From: Paenibacillus polymyxa
Lineage (GTDB): Bacteria; Bacillota; Bacilli; Paenibacillales; Paenibacillaceae
Length of the DNA: 64,000 bases
Assembly: GCF_018614975.1 (NCBI RefSeq)
Contig: NZ_JAGGNR010000009.1
Span: 30,763-94,762, forward strand
Reading direction: 5' to 3'
The position numbers and the translations under genes are program-made. The notes beneath the pieces are model-generated. The model saw only the letters and a list, made by a program, of their open reading frames with translations, made no database searches and was not told the DNA's origin. Shown in pieces: positions 8,151 through 17,650 of the stretch. How positions within the stretch are numbered: the first letter of the stretch is position 1; each line of letters begins with the position of its first letter.

Positions 8151-9503
8151 TTGGCTCAGACAGAAGGAACACTACAGAAGAAGCTTAAACCAAGACACAT
8201 CAGTTTTATGGCTATGGGTGGTGTCATTGGAACAGGAATTTTCAAAGGCAGTGCAGAGACGATTGGACTCGCGGGTCCGGGCGTGATTGTCACTTACATT
8301 TTTGCCGGATTATTGCTGCTGGTTGTTATGGCCGCGATGGCGGAGATGGCTACGGTGTACAAGAACAAAAATATGAAAGACTTCGTGCAGGAGGCATTTG
8401 GTAGCCGAGTATCCTTTGTTATGGGATGGATGTATTGCTTTCTGTGGTTATCGGTATGTGTCATTGAGGTGATTGCTGCCGGGAGTTTTTTACAGTATTG
8501 GTTCGCGGAAGTACCGCTGTGGATGCTGAGTCTGGCTTGTGCGGCGTTCATTATACTCGTTAATCTGTTAAGTGTAGGTGTGTTCGGGGAATTTGAGTTT
8601 TGGCTGGCCGGGATCAAAATTGCCATGATCATTATTTTTATCTTCCTGGGTGCAGGGTTGATCTTTGGTATTATCCCAAGTGATAACACGCCATATCTGC
8701 AGAATTATACGCAAGCAGGAGGCTTCTTCCCGAACGGATGGTCATCGATCTTCTCGGCACTGCTTGTGGTCATGTTCTCTTACGGGGGATCGGAGCTGAT
8801 TGGTCTGACCCTGACCGAGACGGAAAATGCAGAAAAAGTGATGCCCAAAATCGTGGGCAATTTCATGCTCAGAATTATTCTGTTCTTCACCTTGCCGATT
8901 CTCATCATCTGTGGTCTTATCCCATGGAATGAAATTGGGCCGGAGAGCAGTCCGTTTGTACAGGTGCTTGCCTCTACAGGCCTGCCGGGAGCAGCACACA
9001 TAATGAACTTTATTTTGGTGACGGCAGTTCTGTCTGCTGCGAATTCAGGTATCTATGGTGCATCCCGGATGATGCACTCCATGGCAGTGGGCGGGGAAGC
9101 TCCGAAGGCATTGTCACAGACCAATCGCAATGGTAGCCCTGTTAACACACTTCTGGTGTGCTCAGTAGTTTTGCTCGGAGGTTCCTTGCTTGGCCTGTTC
9201 GCGCAGGATCAACTTTTCCGCGTATTGCTCGCAGTTCCGGGGTTTGTCGTAATCCTTGTGTGGATCTGTATTGCCTCATCACAGTTGAAACTGCGGAAGA
9301 AATATCCGGTGCAACCGACCTTCAAAGTCTGGGGATTCCCTTACATAACCGGAGTCGTGGTACTATGTCTTAGTGTGATTGCGGTGATGTTTGTGTTTGA
9401 TGAAGGTAATCGGTTCAGCATTAGCATCTGTCTTGCCGTACTCGCGTTGCTGATTATATGGTCCCTGATTCGATTCAGGAAGACGAATGGACGAACAGTT
9501 TAG
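8151..9503 (+). CDS. Amino-acid permease, APC family (TTG start)
   Basis: A 450-residue integral membrane transporter of the amino acid-polyamine-organocation superfamily with about 12 hydrophobic segments. The signature in segment 1, GGVIGTGIFKGSAETI (residues about 23-38), is the unwound substrate-binding helix typical of GabP/AnsP/LysP-like permeases that import amino acids with protons. TTG at 8151 is chosen because GGGAGGA lies 7-8 bases upstream and the next residues match the usual N-terminus (Leu-Lys-Pro-Arg-His). The specific amino acid is not predictable. It is followed by a strong bidirectional terminator. Confidence 0.9.
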   Translation: MAQTEGTLQKKLKPRHISFMAMGGVIGTGIFKGSAETIGLAGPGVIVTYIFAGLLLLVVMAAMAEMATVYKNKNMKDFVQEAFGSRVSFVMGWMYCFLWLSVCVIEVIAAGSFLQYWFAEVPLWMLSLACAAFIILVNLLSVGVFGEFEFWLAGIKIAMIIIFIFLGAGLIFGIIPSDNTPYLQNYTQAGGFFPNGWSSIFSALLVVMFSYGGSELIGLTLTETENAEKVMPKIVGNFMLRIILFFTLPILIICGLIPWNEIGPESSPFVQVLASTGLPGAAHIMNFILVTAVLSAANSGIYGASRMMHSMAVGGEAPKALSQTNRNGSPVNTLLVCSVVLLGGSLLGLFAQDQLFRVLLAVPGFVVILVWICIASSQLKLRKKYPVQPTFKVWGFPYITGVVVLCLSVIAVMFVFDEGNRFSISICLAVLALLIIWSLIRFRKTNGRTV

Positions 9504-9538
9504 TATTGGTGTTATATCAATGTGCGATAATACGTAAC

Positions 9539-9580
9539 AAAGAACATCCCGGCGGTGGTATTCGAGCCGGGATGTTCTTT
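9539..9580. terminator. Perfect 15-bp bidirectional terminator
   Basis: AAAGAACATCCCGGC (9539-9553) is exactly complementary to 9566-9580. It is flanked by A-rich and T-rich sequence and serves the permease (+) and the hydrolase (-). Confidence 0.85.
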
Positions 9581-9606
9581 GTGTTAATAGTCTTTTGGTA
9601 TTCAAT

Positions 9607-10581
9607 CTATTGTCCTACATACTTATCCATAAAGTGATCTATTCTTTGGAAATAATCAGTCGGATAATGATTAATCGCATCAATGTGTTCCGTATTTTGA
9701 GGATACCATACTTCTGCATTGGGATTATTTTTCAAAGACTCATAGATCTTTTCTGTATTTTTATAACTTATTTGCTGATCCCCAGTACCGTGAATGAGCA
9801 TAACGGGCTTGTCTTGCATTTTTTTAACCGCGTCCATAGGTGATACGGAATCAAGATCAACGTTAAAGACCCAATCGGCCATCCATGTTGATGTATAACT
9901 GAAAGGGAATGCAGGTAAACCTGAGAAGAATGGCAGGCCCTCTCTCAGAAATAAACCGGCATTACGAAATGGACTATCTGCAATTACAGCCTGGATATCA
10001 TCACTTTCACTTGTGGCCAGTAGAGAAGTAGCAGCCCCCATAGAGAAGCCAATAACTCCAATATGGTCTCCTGCGTGATCTCTGGATTTTAGATAGTCTA
10101 CAGCCCCAAGTAAATCGTATTTCTCATGTAGACCCAGCGTAATCAAATTTCCATCGGACTTACCCTGTGAGCTAAGATCAAAGGCCAGTACGTTATACCC
10201 CTTTGGAACGAAATGCTCTACCAACTTGGGAGTACGGCCTTTGACTAAACGATTACTCGTATACCCATGTACGACAATAATTGTTTTGTTACTTGCTGTG
10301 CCTGAAGATATACTCGCTGGAAAGAAAGTTCCTCGAATCGTATTATCATTTTTTAAACTCTCGAATTCGACTTCTTCGTAAGGTGTTTTCTCCATATTCA
10401 ACTCGTAGCTGACATTGGTATCTCGTGGATGGTGTAATAACGTGTCTACTACTTTATAGGATACAAAGAATACAAGAGCCACAATGAGCACAAGTGCAAT
10501 CCCCAGGCCCCATAACAGTCTCTTGTGTTTCTCCATGCGACCTTTAAATGTCAGAACGGGTGGTAAAGAGGGTTGACTCAT
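9607..10581 (-). CDS. Membrane-anchored alpha/beta hydrolase
   Basis: A 324-residue protein with one N-terminal membrane segment (about residues 22-46) and an extracellular alpha/beta hydrolase domain. It shows the VVHGY oxyanion motif, the nucleophile elbow GFSMG, a catalytic Asp candidate in LIHGTGDQQI and the terminal His in NTEHIDAI, the arrangement of the serine aminopeptidase S33/BAAT-like group. The substrate is unknown. Its ATG overlaps the stop codon of the TetR gene by four bases (ATGA), so the two form an operon and the hydrolase is probably controlled by that regulator. Confidence 0.88.
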   Translation of the reverse strand: MSQPSLPPVLTFKGRMEKHKRLLWGLGIALVLIVALVFFVSYKVVDTLLHHPRDTNVSYELNMEKTPYEEVEFESLKNDNTIRGTFFPASISSGTASNKTIIVVHGYTSNRLVKGRTPKLVEHFVPKGYNVLAFDLSSQGKSDGNLITLGLHEKYDLLGAVDYLKSRDHAGDHIGVIGFSMGAATSLLATSESDDIQAVIADSPFRNAGLFLREGLPFFSGLPAFPFSYTSTWMADWVFNVDLDSVSPMDAVKKMQDKPVMLIHGTGDQQISYKNTEKIYESLKNNPNAEVWYPQNTEHIDAINHYPTDYFQRIDHFMDKYVGQ

Positions 10582-11207
10582 TCAGATTCCTCCAGTGTGT
10601 CATCATGTTGTATTGGTGCAAACAGATAAAAGGCATGTCCCTTCAGATTCTCCCACTCAGGATGATGCAGAATGTCTTCCCCGAGAGTCAAGGCTACTCC
10701 ATTCAAAAAGGAGATATAGCTCCGAGAGATCATTGCTGGAGAGAAACGTTTGTTGAACTCCCCCATGGATTGCCCCTTTGCATAGACAGCTTCAATCGTA
10801 TCCGTCATTATTTTTATGCTTTCAAGGACTTTCTGTGTAAGTTCGGGGAATCTGGTTCGTTGCCCCAAGACAGATTGAGCGAGTCGCAACTCATTGGTGT
10901 AGAAGTAAATATGACTGAATTGTTCTTCTACCATGTTTTTAATCAACGTACCTGGTGTTCCTTTTTGTTGTAGAGAAGCAAGTGATTTCTTCTGAATATC
11001 ATCAAGCGGTTCAAGTACAGCGGCATGGAACAGAGCTTCTTTGCTTGGAAAGTATTGAAAGATGGTTCCGGAAGTCACTCCTGCCGTCTTGGCGATAATA
11101 GCCGTGGTGGTATTGGAATATCCGCTCTCGGCAAACAGAATCACTGCTTCTTTCAAGATTCGTTTACGCCGTTCAAGTCTCTTTTCTTCATTAACGGGTC
11201 TGGCCAA
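10578..11207 (-). CDS. TetR/AcrR-family repressor (TTG start)
   Basis: A 209-residue regulator. The N-terminal helix-turn-helix (about residues 14-58) contains AESGYSNTTTAIIAKTAGVT and the TetR hallmark GTIFQYFPSKEALF. The C-terminal ligand-binding domain is divergent as usual. TTG at 11207 is chosen because AGAGGAG is about eight bases upstream and the protein then begins Met-Ala-Arg-Pro as many relatives do. It is co-transcribed with the membrane hydrolase. A large AT-rich inverted repeat just upstream (11234-11261) is the likely operator, so autoregulation is expected. Confidence 0.92.
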   Translation of the reverse strand: MARPVNEEKRLERRKRILKEAVILFAESGYSNTTTAIIAKTAGVTSGTIFQYFPSKEALFHAAVLEPLDDIQKKSLASLQQKGTPGTLIKNMVEEQFSHIYFYTNELRLAQSVLGQRTRFPELTQKVLESIKIMTDTIEAVYAKGQSMGEFNKRFSPAMISRSYISFLNGVALTLGEDILHHPEWENLKGHAFYLFAPIQHDDTLEESE

Positions 11208-11233
11208 ATGAATTCTCCTCTCATCATTTCAAT

Positions 11234-11261
11234 TTAATTAATTAACTGATCAATTAATTAA
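11234..11261. promoter_or_regulatory. Candidate TetR operator
   Basis: The inverted repeat TTAATTAATT-8-AATTAATTAA is centred on CTGATCA, about 27-54 bases upstream of the tetR start. Its size and position suit autoregulation of the TetR-hydrolase operon. The rest of this gap to 11508 shows only AT-rich sequence and the MCP ribosome site. Confidence 0.55.
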
Positions 11262-11508
11262 TAATATATCCGAATTAATTCCGTATGGCAATAGTAAGTT
11301 GTTCATCATTTGCTGAAAGTATGCCTAGATGTAGTTTCTGCTAACAAAGCTACCACAGCCATGATAGCGTTTTATGGTAACCCAATATTTTCTTGCCTAT
11401 TTCGACATATTCGTTTACTATTTTCCCATACATAGTGCTTCAAGCATGCGTTTTTTGGGTATTGCCTAGTCAAAAAGGCTTGGGTTCACGGGAGAGGAAG
11501 AGGAGCGG

Positions 11509-13263
11509 ATGATCGGTTTTTTTAGGAAACGTTTGGTTGTACGCATTGTTGCAGTCGTTACACTGGCCATGACGATTATAGCCGTTGGCAGTATGCTGTT
11601 ACAGGTGGCTAATATGAAGCTGGCTGCGCAGGAGGCCATATCGAGTTACAATATCCAGATTGCTCAGAGTTATGTGAATCAGCTGGATACAGCATCTTAT
11701 GCCGAGTTTGCCAAGGACCCCAAGGAGAATGACGAATTCTTGAAGATTCGTGATGAACTGGATGACTTTCGCGTACGCATTGGTGCAATGTATGTGTATT
11801 TCGTCAAAATAGATGACAAAGGTACGCCACTTATTATGGTGGACGGCATGAAGGATGCAGATAAAGCCTCACCGATTAATGAAGTAACGGATGTCCCTCA
11901 GGAGGCTGTTCAGAAGCTGTTGCAGGGGCAACCAGCCAGTTCTTCCATCATTAACAATGAGGAGTATGGCAACTATATTTCCTCTTATGCTCCCATGCTG
12001 GATAGTAATGGCGCTGTAACAGGTGTAATTGGTATCGATACGGCAGTATCGGTGATCGGAAGTATTGAGTCAGATATTATGAAATCGAGTATTCCTTTTT
12101 ATGCTTTGTTGCTTTTAATTACACTTATAGGCATTGCCGTTGTCATGTGGTTTATCGTAAGGGGACTGCGACCACTTCAACCGCTTAAGGCGAGTGTGGA
12201 AAAAATGGCAAAGGGTGAGCTTGCAGAAGCAAATCAAATTTTGACGTCATATCGTTTGCGGAGCCAGGATGAGATTGGAACAACATATCAAGCGATGATA
12301 CATATGTCCGGGAATTTGAATAAAATTGTGAGTAACATGGTTGAAGGCGTAGCAGTAACCACAGATATTTTATCTGAATCAACGAAGGGATTTAATCGCA
12401 GTACCGAAGAGATGCTTGAGATGAGCAAGACGGTTGACCAATCTGTCGAACAGATTAGGCAAGGGGCACATACGCAGAAGCAGGGTGTGAGCGATAGTGC
12501 AAATGCGATGGAAGAGATTGCAAAAGGAATAACGGATATTTCCGAATCCTCGATGGTTGTATCGGATGCGGCAACAAGTGCACTTGCTACAGCGGAGTCT
12601 GGTAAACAGAGCATGACACTGATGAAAACACAGATGGAGAGCATCTCCAATGTTTCAGGTGAAGTTGTAGCAATGGTTCAGGTGCTGAACAACTACTCCC
12701 AGGAAATTGAGGGTGCCCTGCACACGGTTCGTGATTTTGCGAGTCAGACGAAGCTGCTTGCGCTTAATGCATCCATTGAGGCAGCACATGCAGGAGAACA
12801 TGGGAAAGGTTTTGCGGTTGTGGCGGATGAAGTTCGGAAGCTTGCTGAGGCTTCAAGCACATCCATGGAACGGATCTCCGACTTGTTACTTCGAATTCAA
12901 CAAGAATCACAGCAGATTGGCTCACAGATGGGGGTTGCCGCAACCGAGATTGGACAAGGTGTTACGATTACCAAAGAAGCGGAGCAAGCATTTGCTCATG
13001 TGGTTGATGCGTTCCAACTGGTGACCTGTCGCATTCAGGAAGTCTCCGCTGCCGCAGAGGAAATCTCGGCAGGATCGGAAGAGGCCGCAGCCTCCGTCAA
13101 TACGATCTCGCAGATCTCAGCCGAGGTGTCGGATCATTCGGATGAAATCTATCGCTTGATGCGTGAACAGTCGGCCATGTTCAACAGGGTGGCGCAGACC
13201 TCCACCATGCTGGAGCAGCAGACGAATGAGATGAGCGAAGCCGTGCGCAAAGTTAAAGTATAG
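11509..13263 (+). CDS. Methyl-accepting chemotaxis protein
   Basis: A 584-residue transmembrane chemoreceptor. The first membrane segment (about 10-32) is followed by an extracellular Cache-like sensor (about 33-190, with the typical [12 protein letters not shown] and GVIGIDTAV strands), a second membrane segment (about 193-217), a HAMP linker (about 218-275), and a cytoplasmic signalling domain. The conserved hairpin tip [20 protein letters not shown] is intact, so it should couple to CheW/CheA. The C-terminus lacks a CheR-tethering pentapeptide. The start has AGAGGAG six bases upstream. No chemotaxis kinase genes are nearby, so this is an orphan receptor; its ligand is unknown but Cache domains often bind small organic acids or amino acids. 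Confidence 0.93.
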   Translation: MIGFFRKRLVVRIVAVVTLAMTIIAVGSMLLQVANMKLAAQEAISSYNIQIAQSYVNQLDTASYAEFAKDPKENDEFLKIRDELDDFRVRIGAMYVYFVKIDDKGTPLIMVDGMKDADKASPINEVTDVPQEAVQKLLQGQPASSSIINNEEYGNYISSYAPMLDSNGAVTGVIGIDTAVSVIGSIESDIMKSSIPFYALLLLITLIGIAVVMWFIVRGLRPLQPLKASVEKMAKGELAEANQILTSYRLRSQDEIGTTYQAMIHMSGNLNKIVSNMVEGVAVTTDILSESTKGFNRSTEEMLEMSKTVDQSVEQIRQGAHTQKQGVSDSANAMEEIAKGITDISESSMVVSDAATSALATAESGKQSMTLMKTQMESISNVSGEVVAMVQVLNNYSQEIEGALHTVRDFASQTKLLALNASIEAAHAGEHGKGFAVVADEVRKLAEASSTSMERISDLLLRIQQESQQIGSQMGVAATEIGQGVTITKEAEQAFAHVVDAFQLVTCRIQEVSAAAEEISAGSEEAAASVNTISQISAEVSDHSDEIYRLMREQSAMFNRVAQTSTMLEQQTNEMSEAVRKVKV

Positions 13264-13346
13264 TTTGAGTAAGGTGTAGTAATAGTAACGCAAGAGGTAG
13301 TTAGACAAGAGTATAAAATATAGGTTGTTATGTGACTGTGAAAAGT

Positions 13347-13418
13347 AAAAAAAGTGTTCCGCTCTTGGAGAAGTTGGTGTTCATCCCAAACTTCCTTCAA
13401 AGGGTGGAGCACTTTTTT
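13347..13418 (+). terminator. Long terminator hairpin after the MCP gene
   Basis: AAAAAAGTGTTCCGCTCTT pairs imperfectly with AAGGGTGGAGCACTTTTTT across a roughly 35-base loop and ends in six T residues. Confidence 0.6.
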
Positions 13419-13454
13419 AGGTTGAAACTTTTCAATGATCCAGCTCTATCGCCT

Positions 13455-13630
13455 GTCTGAAGCGTTGGGCGAATCCTTAGCGGTATCAGTGTAGGGGATC
13501 GAGTCGTGGTAGAGCCGTTGTACCGTTGTGGAACATGTGAGTACTGTATCCAGGGTCGCTATAACCGTGTACTCAATTTGGATTTGTTGGACTGAATGGT
13601 GATCGTGGTTTTACGTTTCATTCTCCGCTC
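13455..13630 (+). pseudogene. Fragment of a zinc-dependent alcohol/butanediol dehydrogenase
   Basis: Conceptual translation gives pieces of one protein in three frames: GESL (13470-13481), then SGISVGDRVVVEPLYRCGTC followed by EYCIQGRYN (13479-13565), then GFVGLNGDRGFTFHS (13580-13624). These are consecutive parts of the medium-chain Zn dehydrogenase fold, including the GDRV strand and the structural-zinc Cys lobe (CGTCEYC), in the order seen in threonine/2,3-butanediol dehydrogenases. At least two frameshifts and a TGA at 13593 break it, and neither the N-terminus nor the NAD domain is present. It is a gene remnant between the MCP terminator and the following GNAT gene. Confidence 0.72.
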
Positions 13631-13658
13631 GCGGCTTGCGAGTTGCTGTTACCCAACA

Positions 13659-14171
13659 CTAGGAATCATAACGGTAACAGATCGCCTTGCCACCGCTACT
13701 CTCGGAGCTGAATTCCTCATCCTCTGTAAATCCAAAACGCTCATACAAACGGATGGCATTGACCATCTGACCGCCCGTATATAAATACACTGTATTTTTG
13801 CCCATTTCTTTGGCAGAATCTACGCATTGCTGGAGCAATACTCTGGCAATCCCGTGACCTCTCCATTTTGGATCAACACCCAACAGCCGAATAAACGGAT
13901 AATCGATTGGCAATTCAAAGTTGGGATAAGCCTTGCGCGCTGTTTCGAATAATTGAACTGTACCGACGATCTGATCATCAATCTTTGCGACCCATAATTG
14001 TGTCAGGTACGGATTAACCACAGACTCTCGAATATCTTTTAGGTAGGCCTCCCAGCGTTCATTTTGCTCAAAAGTCTCCCGATACTCGGCATAACTCGCA
14101 ACAAGGATATCTACAATCTCTGGATGGTCTGCTTCTGTGGCAGGATGAATCGTAACGGCAGCCGTTGTCAT
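13659..14171 (-). CDS. GNAT acetyltransferase
   Basis: A 170-residue GNAT enzyme with the canonical order TIHPATEADHPEIVDIL, VGTVQLFE, RLLGVDPKWRGHGIARVLL (acetyl-CoA loop Arg-Gly-His-Gly-Ile-Ala) and GGQMVNAIRLYERFGF. The ATG is preceded by AAGGAGAA. The substrate is unknown. The AraC gene ends 128 bases upstream on the same strand; the gap is long enough for its own promoter. Confidence 0.9.
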   Translation of the reverse strand: MTTAAVTIHPATEADHPEIVDILVASYAEYRETFEQNERWEAYLKDIRESVVNPYLTQLWVAKIDDQIVGTVQLFETARKAYPNFELPIDYPFIRLLGVDPKWRGHGIARVLLQQCVDSAKEMGKNTVYLYTGGQMVNAIRLYERFGFTEDEEFSSESSGGKAICYRYDS

Positions 14172-14299
14172 TTTATAATTCTCCTTCTCTTATGGGTTAA
14201 GTATGGAATGTAGTTTCTTGCATTTTACCCTAACGGATTCAATCCGATTTATTCAAATTTTCTATAGTTAACTCAGTCATTTCTATAGATCATAGCGCA

Positions 14300-15064
14300 T
14301 CAACGATTGAGCTGTGTGGAATACAGATGATTGCGATATTCGGTTGGCGTATTGCCTTCGTATTGCTTGAACATACGCAGGAACAGCTTGTAATCGGAGA
14401 AGCCGCACTGTCCGGCAATTTCTTTTACACTGGCATTGGTATTCAGCAGCAGCTGTTTTGCCCGGCGAATTCGTTCGGTGAGGATATAAGTTTTAAGTCC
14501 AGTACCTTTCTCGCGTTTCACCATTTTGGAGATATAGTCTTTATTAAAATTAAAATTTTCCGCAATCTGACTCACCGTGATGTTAGTATGCAGATGAATA
14601 TCGACCCACTTGCAGATATGGTCCACAATTGCATTATGCGGGCGATAATCCGTCTCTATATTGCGCTCCAGCTCCTTGAACAACAGTAACAAAGCAGCGT
14701 TGGCTTCCTCTGGTGAGAAGGATGACACATGCAGCAACTGCTTGAATAACTGATTGGCCATGGAAGGCACCTGAATGGTGGCATGTGTCCTAAAGCGACT
14801 GAATTCTGCCTGCACGGCATCATAGTGAACCCAGTAGAAGCTGACGGGTGTTTCGCTGATCTGGTAGCCGTAATGGGTGCGACCGGCGCGCAGAAACAAC
14901 AGATCGTTGGCACGAACTACATATTGTTCCTCTTCTTCCGCGATGTACATCTCACCTTCCAGCATCAAAATGATCTCGTGAACGGGCATGCTGCGTCTCA
15001 TGTGGCTCCAGCTGCCTTCGGATATGAACTTGCCGCACAGGTAATGTTCCAGTCGGTTTTGCAT
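14300..15064 (-). CDS. AraC-family regulator, probable controller of the GH127 gene
   Basis: A 254-residue regulator with an N-terminal cupin-like sugar-sensing domain (HEIILMLEGEMYIAEEEEQY, then FLRAGRTHYGYQI) and a C-terminal pair of helix-turn-helix motifs (TVSQIAENFNFNKDYISKMV and SVKEIAGQCGFSDYKLFLRM). This is the usual layout for activators of carbohydrate genes. It is divergently transcribed from the GH127 arabinofuranosidase gene with about 180 bases between them, so control of that gene in response to an arabinose-containing sugar is the natural inference. Direct evidence for the ligand is lacking. Confidence 0.9.
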   Translation of the reverse strand: MQNRLEHYLCGKFISEGSWSHMRRSMPVHEIILMLEGEMYIAEEEEQYVVRANDLLFLRAGRTHYGYQISETPVSFYWVHYDAVQAEFSRFRTHATIQVPSMANQLFKQLLHVSSFSPEEANAALLLLFKELERNIETDYRPHNAIVDHICKWVDIHLHTNITVSQIAENFNFNKDYISKMVKREKGTGLKTYILTERIRRAKQLLLNTNASVKEIAGQCGFSDYKLFLRMFKQYEGNTPTEYRNHLYSTQLNR

Positions 15065-15155
15065 AGGACGGATTTATCCACCTTTTCTTGGATTATGAGT
15101 CTGATGTAATTGTATTTTATTTGATAGTATGGGGATATTCAAGCTCTACAGTGGA

Positions 15156-15184
15156 TTGAAGAGTATTAGTCATATGGATAATAA
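15156..15184 (+). promoter_or_regulatory. Candidate promoter for the GH127 gene
   Basis: TTGAAG (15156-15161), a 17-base spacer and TAATAA (15179-15184) resemble a housekeeping promoter, 63 bases before the ATG. AraC sites cannot be placed with confidence. Confidence 0.4.
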
Positions 15185-15246
15185 AACGGATTTTACCCCT
15201 CAAGAATCAATGGATATCTATTACATCCCGAGAAGGAGTGAGTGTA

Positions 15247-17568
15247 ATGATTGATACGAAAAAAGGATTTCTGGGACCGGAGCATGTAGATCTGTTAAAT
15301 GGTGTGTTCCAAACATCACAAGAGGTTGGAGAGCGTTATCTGTTATCGCTGGACATGGATCGATTCCTGGCTCCATGCTTCGAAGCCCATGGTTTACCTG
15401 CCCGAAAAGAACGCTATGCGGGATGGGAGGCACGCACCATCAGTGGACATTCCCTCGGACATTATCTGTCTGCCCTGGCTGTAACGTATCAGGCGACCGG
15501 GAATATGACGTTAAAAGAAAGACTGGATTATGCGGTCACCGAACTGGCGAGAATCCAGCAGACCACGGGGAGCGGGTACATCGGTGGTTTGTCCGAAGAA
15601 CCTTTCCACATGGCTTTTCGAGCAGAGAATATCGGTGGATTCAATATCGGTGAATACTGGGTTCCCTGGTATAGTGTGCACAAAATCTATCGCGGGCTGA
15701 TTGATGCATATAAACTCACTGGCAATAGACAGGCACTTGAGGTAGTTACTCGATTTGCAGATTGGGCAGTAGAAGGTTTGCTCCCGATGACAGAAGAACA
15801 GATCCAGACGATGCTTCAAAGTGAACACGGGGGCATGAATGAAGTATTTGCACATTTGTATGGGATTACCGGCAAAGCCTTATATCTTGAGATCGCTAAC
15901 AAATTCACCCATCAATTGATCCTGAGACCCTTGGAGCATAAGCAAGACGATCTTCAAGGCAAACACGCCAATACGCAGATTCCCAAAGTAATCGGTGCAG
16001 CCGAAATCTACAACCAGGATCATACCCATGAGAGTTATCGGACCGCGGCGGAGTTTTTCTGGAATACTACGGTTCATCATCGTTCTTACGTATTTGGTGC
16101 GACGAGCATCTCGGAGCATTACGAAGCAAAGGGCATGGAGAGTCTGGGGATCAAAACAGGAGAGAGCTGTTGTACTCACAACATGATGCATTTAACGAAA
16201 CAACTCTTCGCCTGGAATCACGATAGCGCCTACATGGACTATTATGAAAACGCCATCTACAATCACATCCTCGGCACGCAGGACCCCGATACGGGGAACA
16301 AAACGTATTTTGCATCAACGCTGCAAGGCCACTACAAAATCTATGGTACTCACGATACCGCCTGGTGGTGCTGCACAGGATCAGGCATGGAGAACCCGGG
16401 CAAATATGCCGAGGCGATTTATTTCGAGGATGAGCTGGACCTGTACGTCAACCTATATATCGCATCCCAGTTGGATTGGACGTCTCAGGGAATATCCCTG
16501 AAGCTCGAAACCGACTTTCCTTATTCGGAAAAGGTGACCCTGACGATCACCGGAGGCAACGCCTCGGCTCATCTAAGATTACGCGTACCCTCATGGCTGC
16601 AACAGCCAATGACGGCAACCGTCAACGGGGATACGGAACATCCGTATACACGGATGGAACCCGGCTATCTGTCCATCGACCGCACATGGTCTGCTGGCGA
16701 TGTCATTACCATCACACTGCCGATGTCACTCCGCCAGTACACCTCCCGGGATGATGCCCATAAGGTGGCATTCCTGTACGGGCCAATAGTACTCGCCGGT
16801 GCACTGGGAAGCGAGGGTCTGCCCGAGGATACGATTGTGGACGAAACAGCACTGAATCCCAAGACTGCCCCCGTACCTGTGATCTGGACGGAGCAGGAGG
16901 ATGTACGAGAGTGGATCAAGGTTGTAGATGCAGACACGTTAACATTTGAACTTAGCCAAGATGTCACTTCCACAGGCGAAGCCGTGAAGCTTATTCCGTT
17001 CTATGATGTGCATCACGAATTTTATACCGTGTACTGGCCGTTTAACGATGAAGGGGATGCGCTGGAGAAAGAGTTGAATGATATCACAATCGACAGGGTT
17101 CAGGCTGACGGTCAGCAGGATGAAATAGGACATCAACTGGATAGCAACTGCCGTGGTGAGCACTACAACGGTTCAACCACAGATGCCCGTAAGAAGTTGC
17201 ATATGTGGCGAGAGGCTTTTGGCATCAGTGGGGCTTACTTTAGTTACCAACTGGCAGTGGATCGTGAAGCAACCAATTACCTATGTGTGGCCTATTGGGG
17301 CGGAGATCATTCCCCGTTTGAACGGGAAGGTACGTTATATGACAGACAATTCACCATTACTGTAGATGGAACACTCATTGGGGAGCAGCGAATTCATATG
17401 AACAAAATCGGCGAAGTGTTCTATGTGACCTATGATATTCCTGAGACCGTTACATCAGGCAAAGACAGCGTTACGGTAATGTTCCAGGCGAAAGGCGACA
17501 ATGGTTGTGCCGGGAAAGTTGTAGAGGTACGCACCATGCGAACCAAACCGGATTCCATCTTTTCGTAA
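15247..17568 (+). CDS. Beta-L-arabinofuranosidase, GH127 (DUF1680)
   Basis: A 773-residue cytoplasmic glycoside hydrolase that removes beta-L-arabinofuranosyl units, for example from hydroxyproline-linked arabino-oligosaccharides or pectic side chains. The catalytic zinc-thiolate centre known from HypBA1 is visible as GESCC (Glu306, Cys308) and WWCCTGSGMEN (Cys375 and Cys376). The N-terminal alpha/alpha barrel has the family's GWEARTISGHSLGHYLSA and the C-terminal half is beta-rich. A GTG at 15238 is also in frame, but AAGGAG at 15232-15237 spaces correctly only for the ATG at 15247. There is no signal peptide, so the oligosaccharide must be imported by a transporter encoded elsewhere. The divergent AraC gene is the likely regulator. 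Confidence 0.93.
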   Translation: MIDTKKGFLGPEHVDLLNGVFQTSQEVGERYLLSLDMDRFLAPCFEAHGLPARKERYAGWEARTISGHSLGHYLSALAVTYQATGNMTLKERLDYAVTELARIQQTTGSGYIGGLSEEPFHMAFRAENIGGFNIGEYWVPWYSVHKIYRGLIDAYKLTGNRQALEVVTRFADWAVEGLLPMTEEQIQTMLQSEHGGMNEVFAHLYGITGKALYLEIANKFTHQLILRPLEHKQDDLQGKHANTQIPKVIGAAEIYNQDHTHESYRTAAEFFWNTTVHHRSYVFGATSISEHYEAKGMESLGIKTGESCCTHNMMHLTKQLFAWNHDSAYMDYYENAIYNHILGTQDPDTGNKTYFASTLQGHYKIYGTHDTAWWCCTGSGMENPGKYAEAIYFEDELDLYVNLYIASQLDWTSQGISLKLETDFPYSEKVTLTITGGNASAHLRLRVPSWLQQPMTATVNGDTEHPYTRMEPGYLSIDRTWSAGDVITITLPMSLRQYTSRDDAHKVAFLYGPIVLAGALGSEGLPEDTIVDETALNPKTAPVPVIWTEQEDVREWIKVVDADTLTFELSQDVTSTGEAVKLIPFYDVHHEFYTVYWPFNDEGDALEKELNDITIDRVQADGQQDEIGHQLDSNCRGEHYNGSTTDARKKLHMWREAFGISGAYFSYQLAVDREATNYLCVAYWGGDHSPFEREGTLYDRQFTITVDGTLIGEQRIHMNKIGEVFYVTYDIPETVTSGKDSVTVMFQAKGDNGCAGKVVEVRTMRTKPDSIFS

Positions 17569-17650
17569 TAAGAGGCATGATATGAAAAGGCGCAAACACA
17601 ATGTTATAATGAAAATAAATTACGGTTAGGTGATAGAGGAGGTTGGAAGT

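Noticed and set aside
11321..11400. Possible cyclic-di-GMP riboswitch before the MCP gene (CAAAGCTACC ... GATAGCG ... GGTAACC)
   Set aside because: Some strings recall GEMM-I, but the first helix, the GNRA loop and the pairing order are missing.
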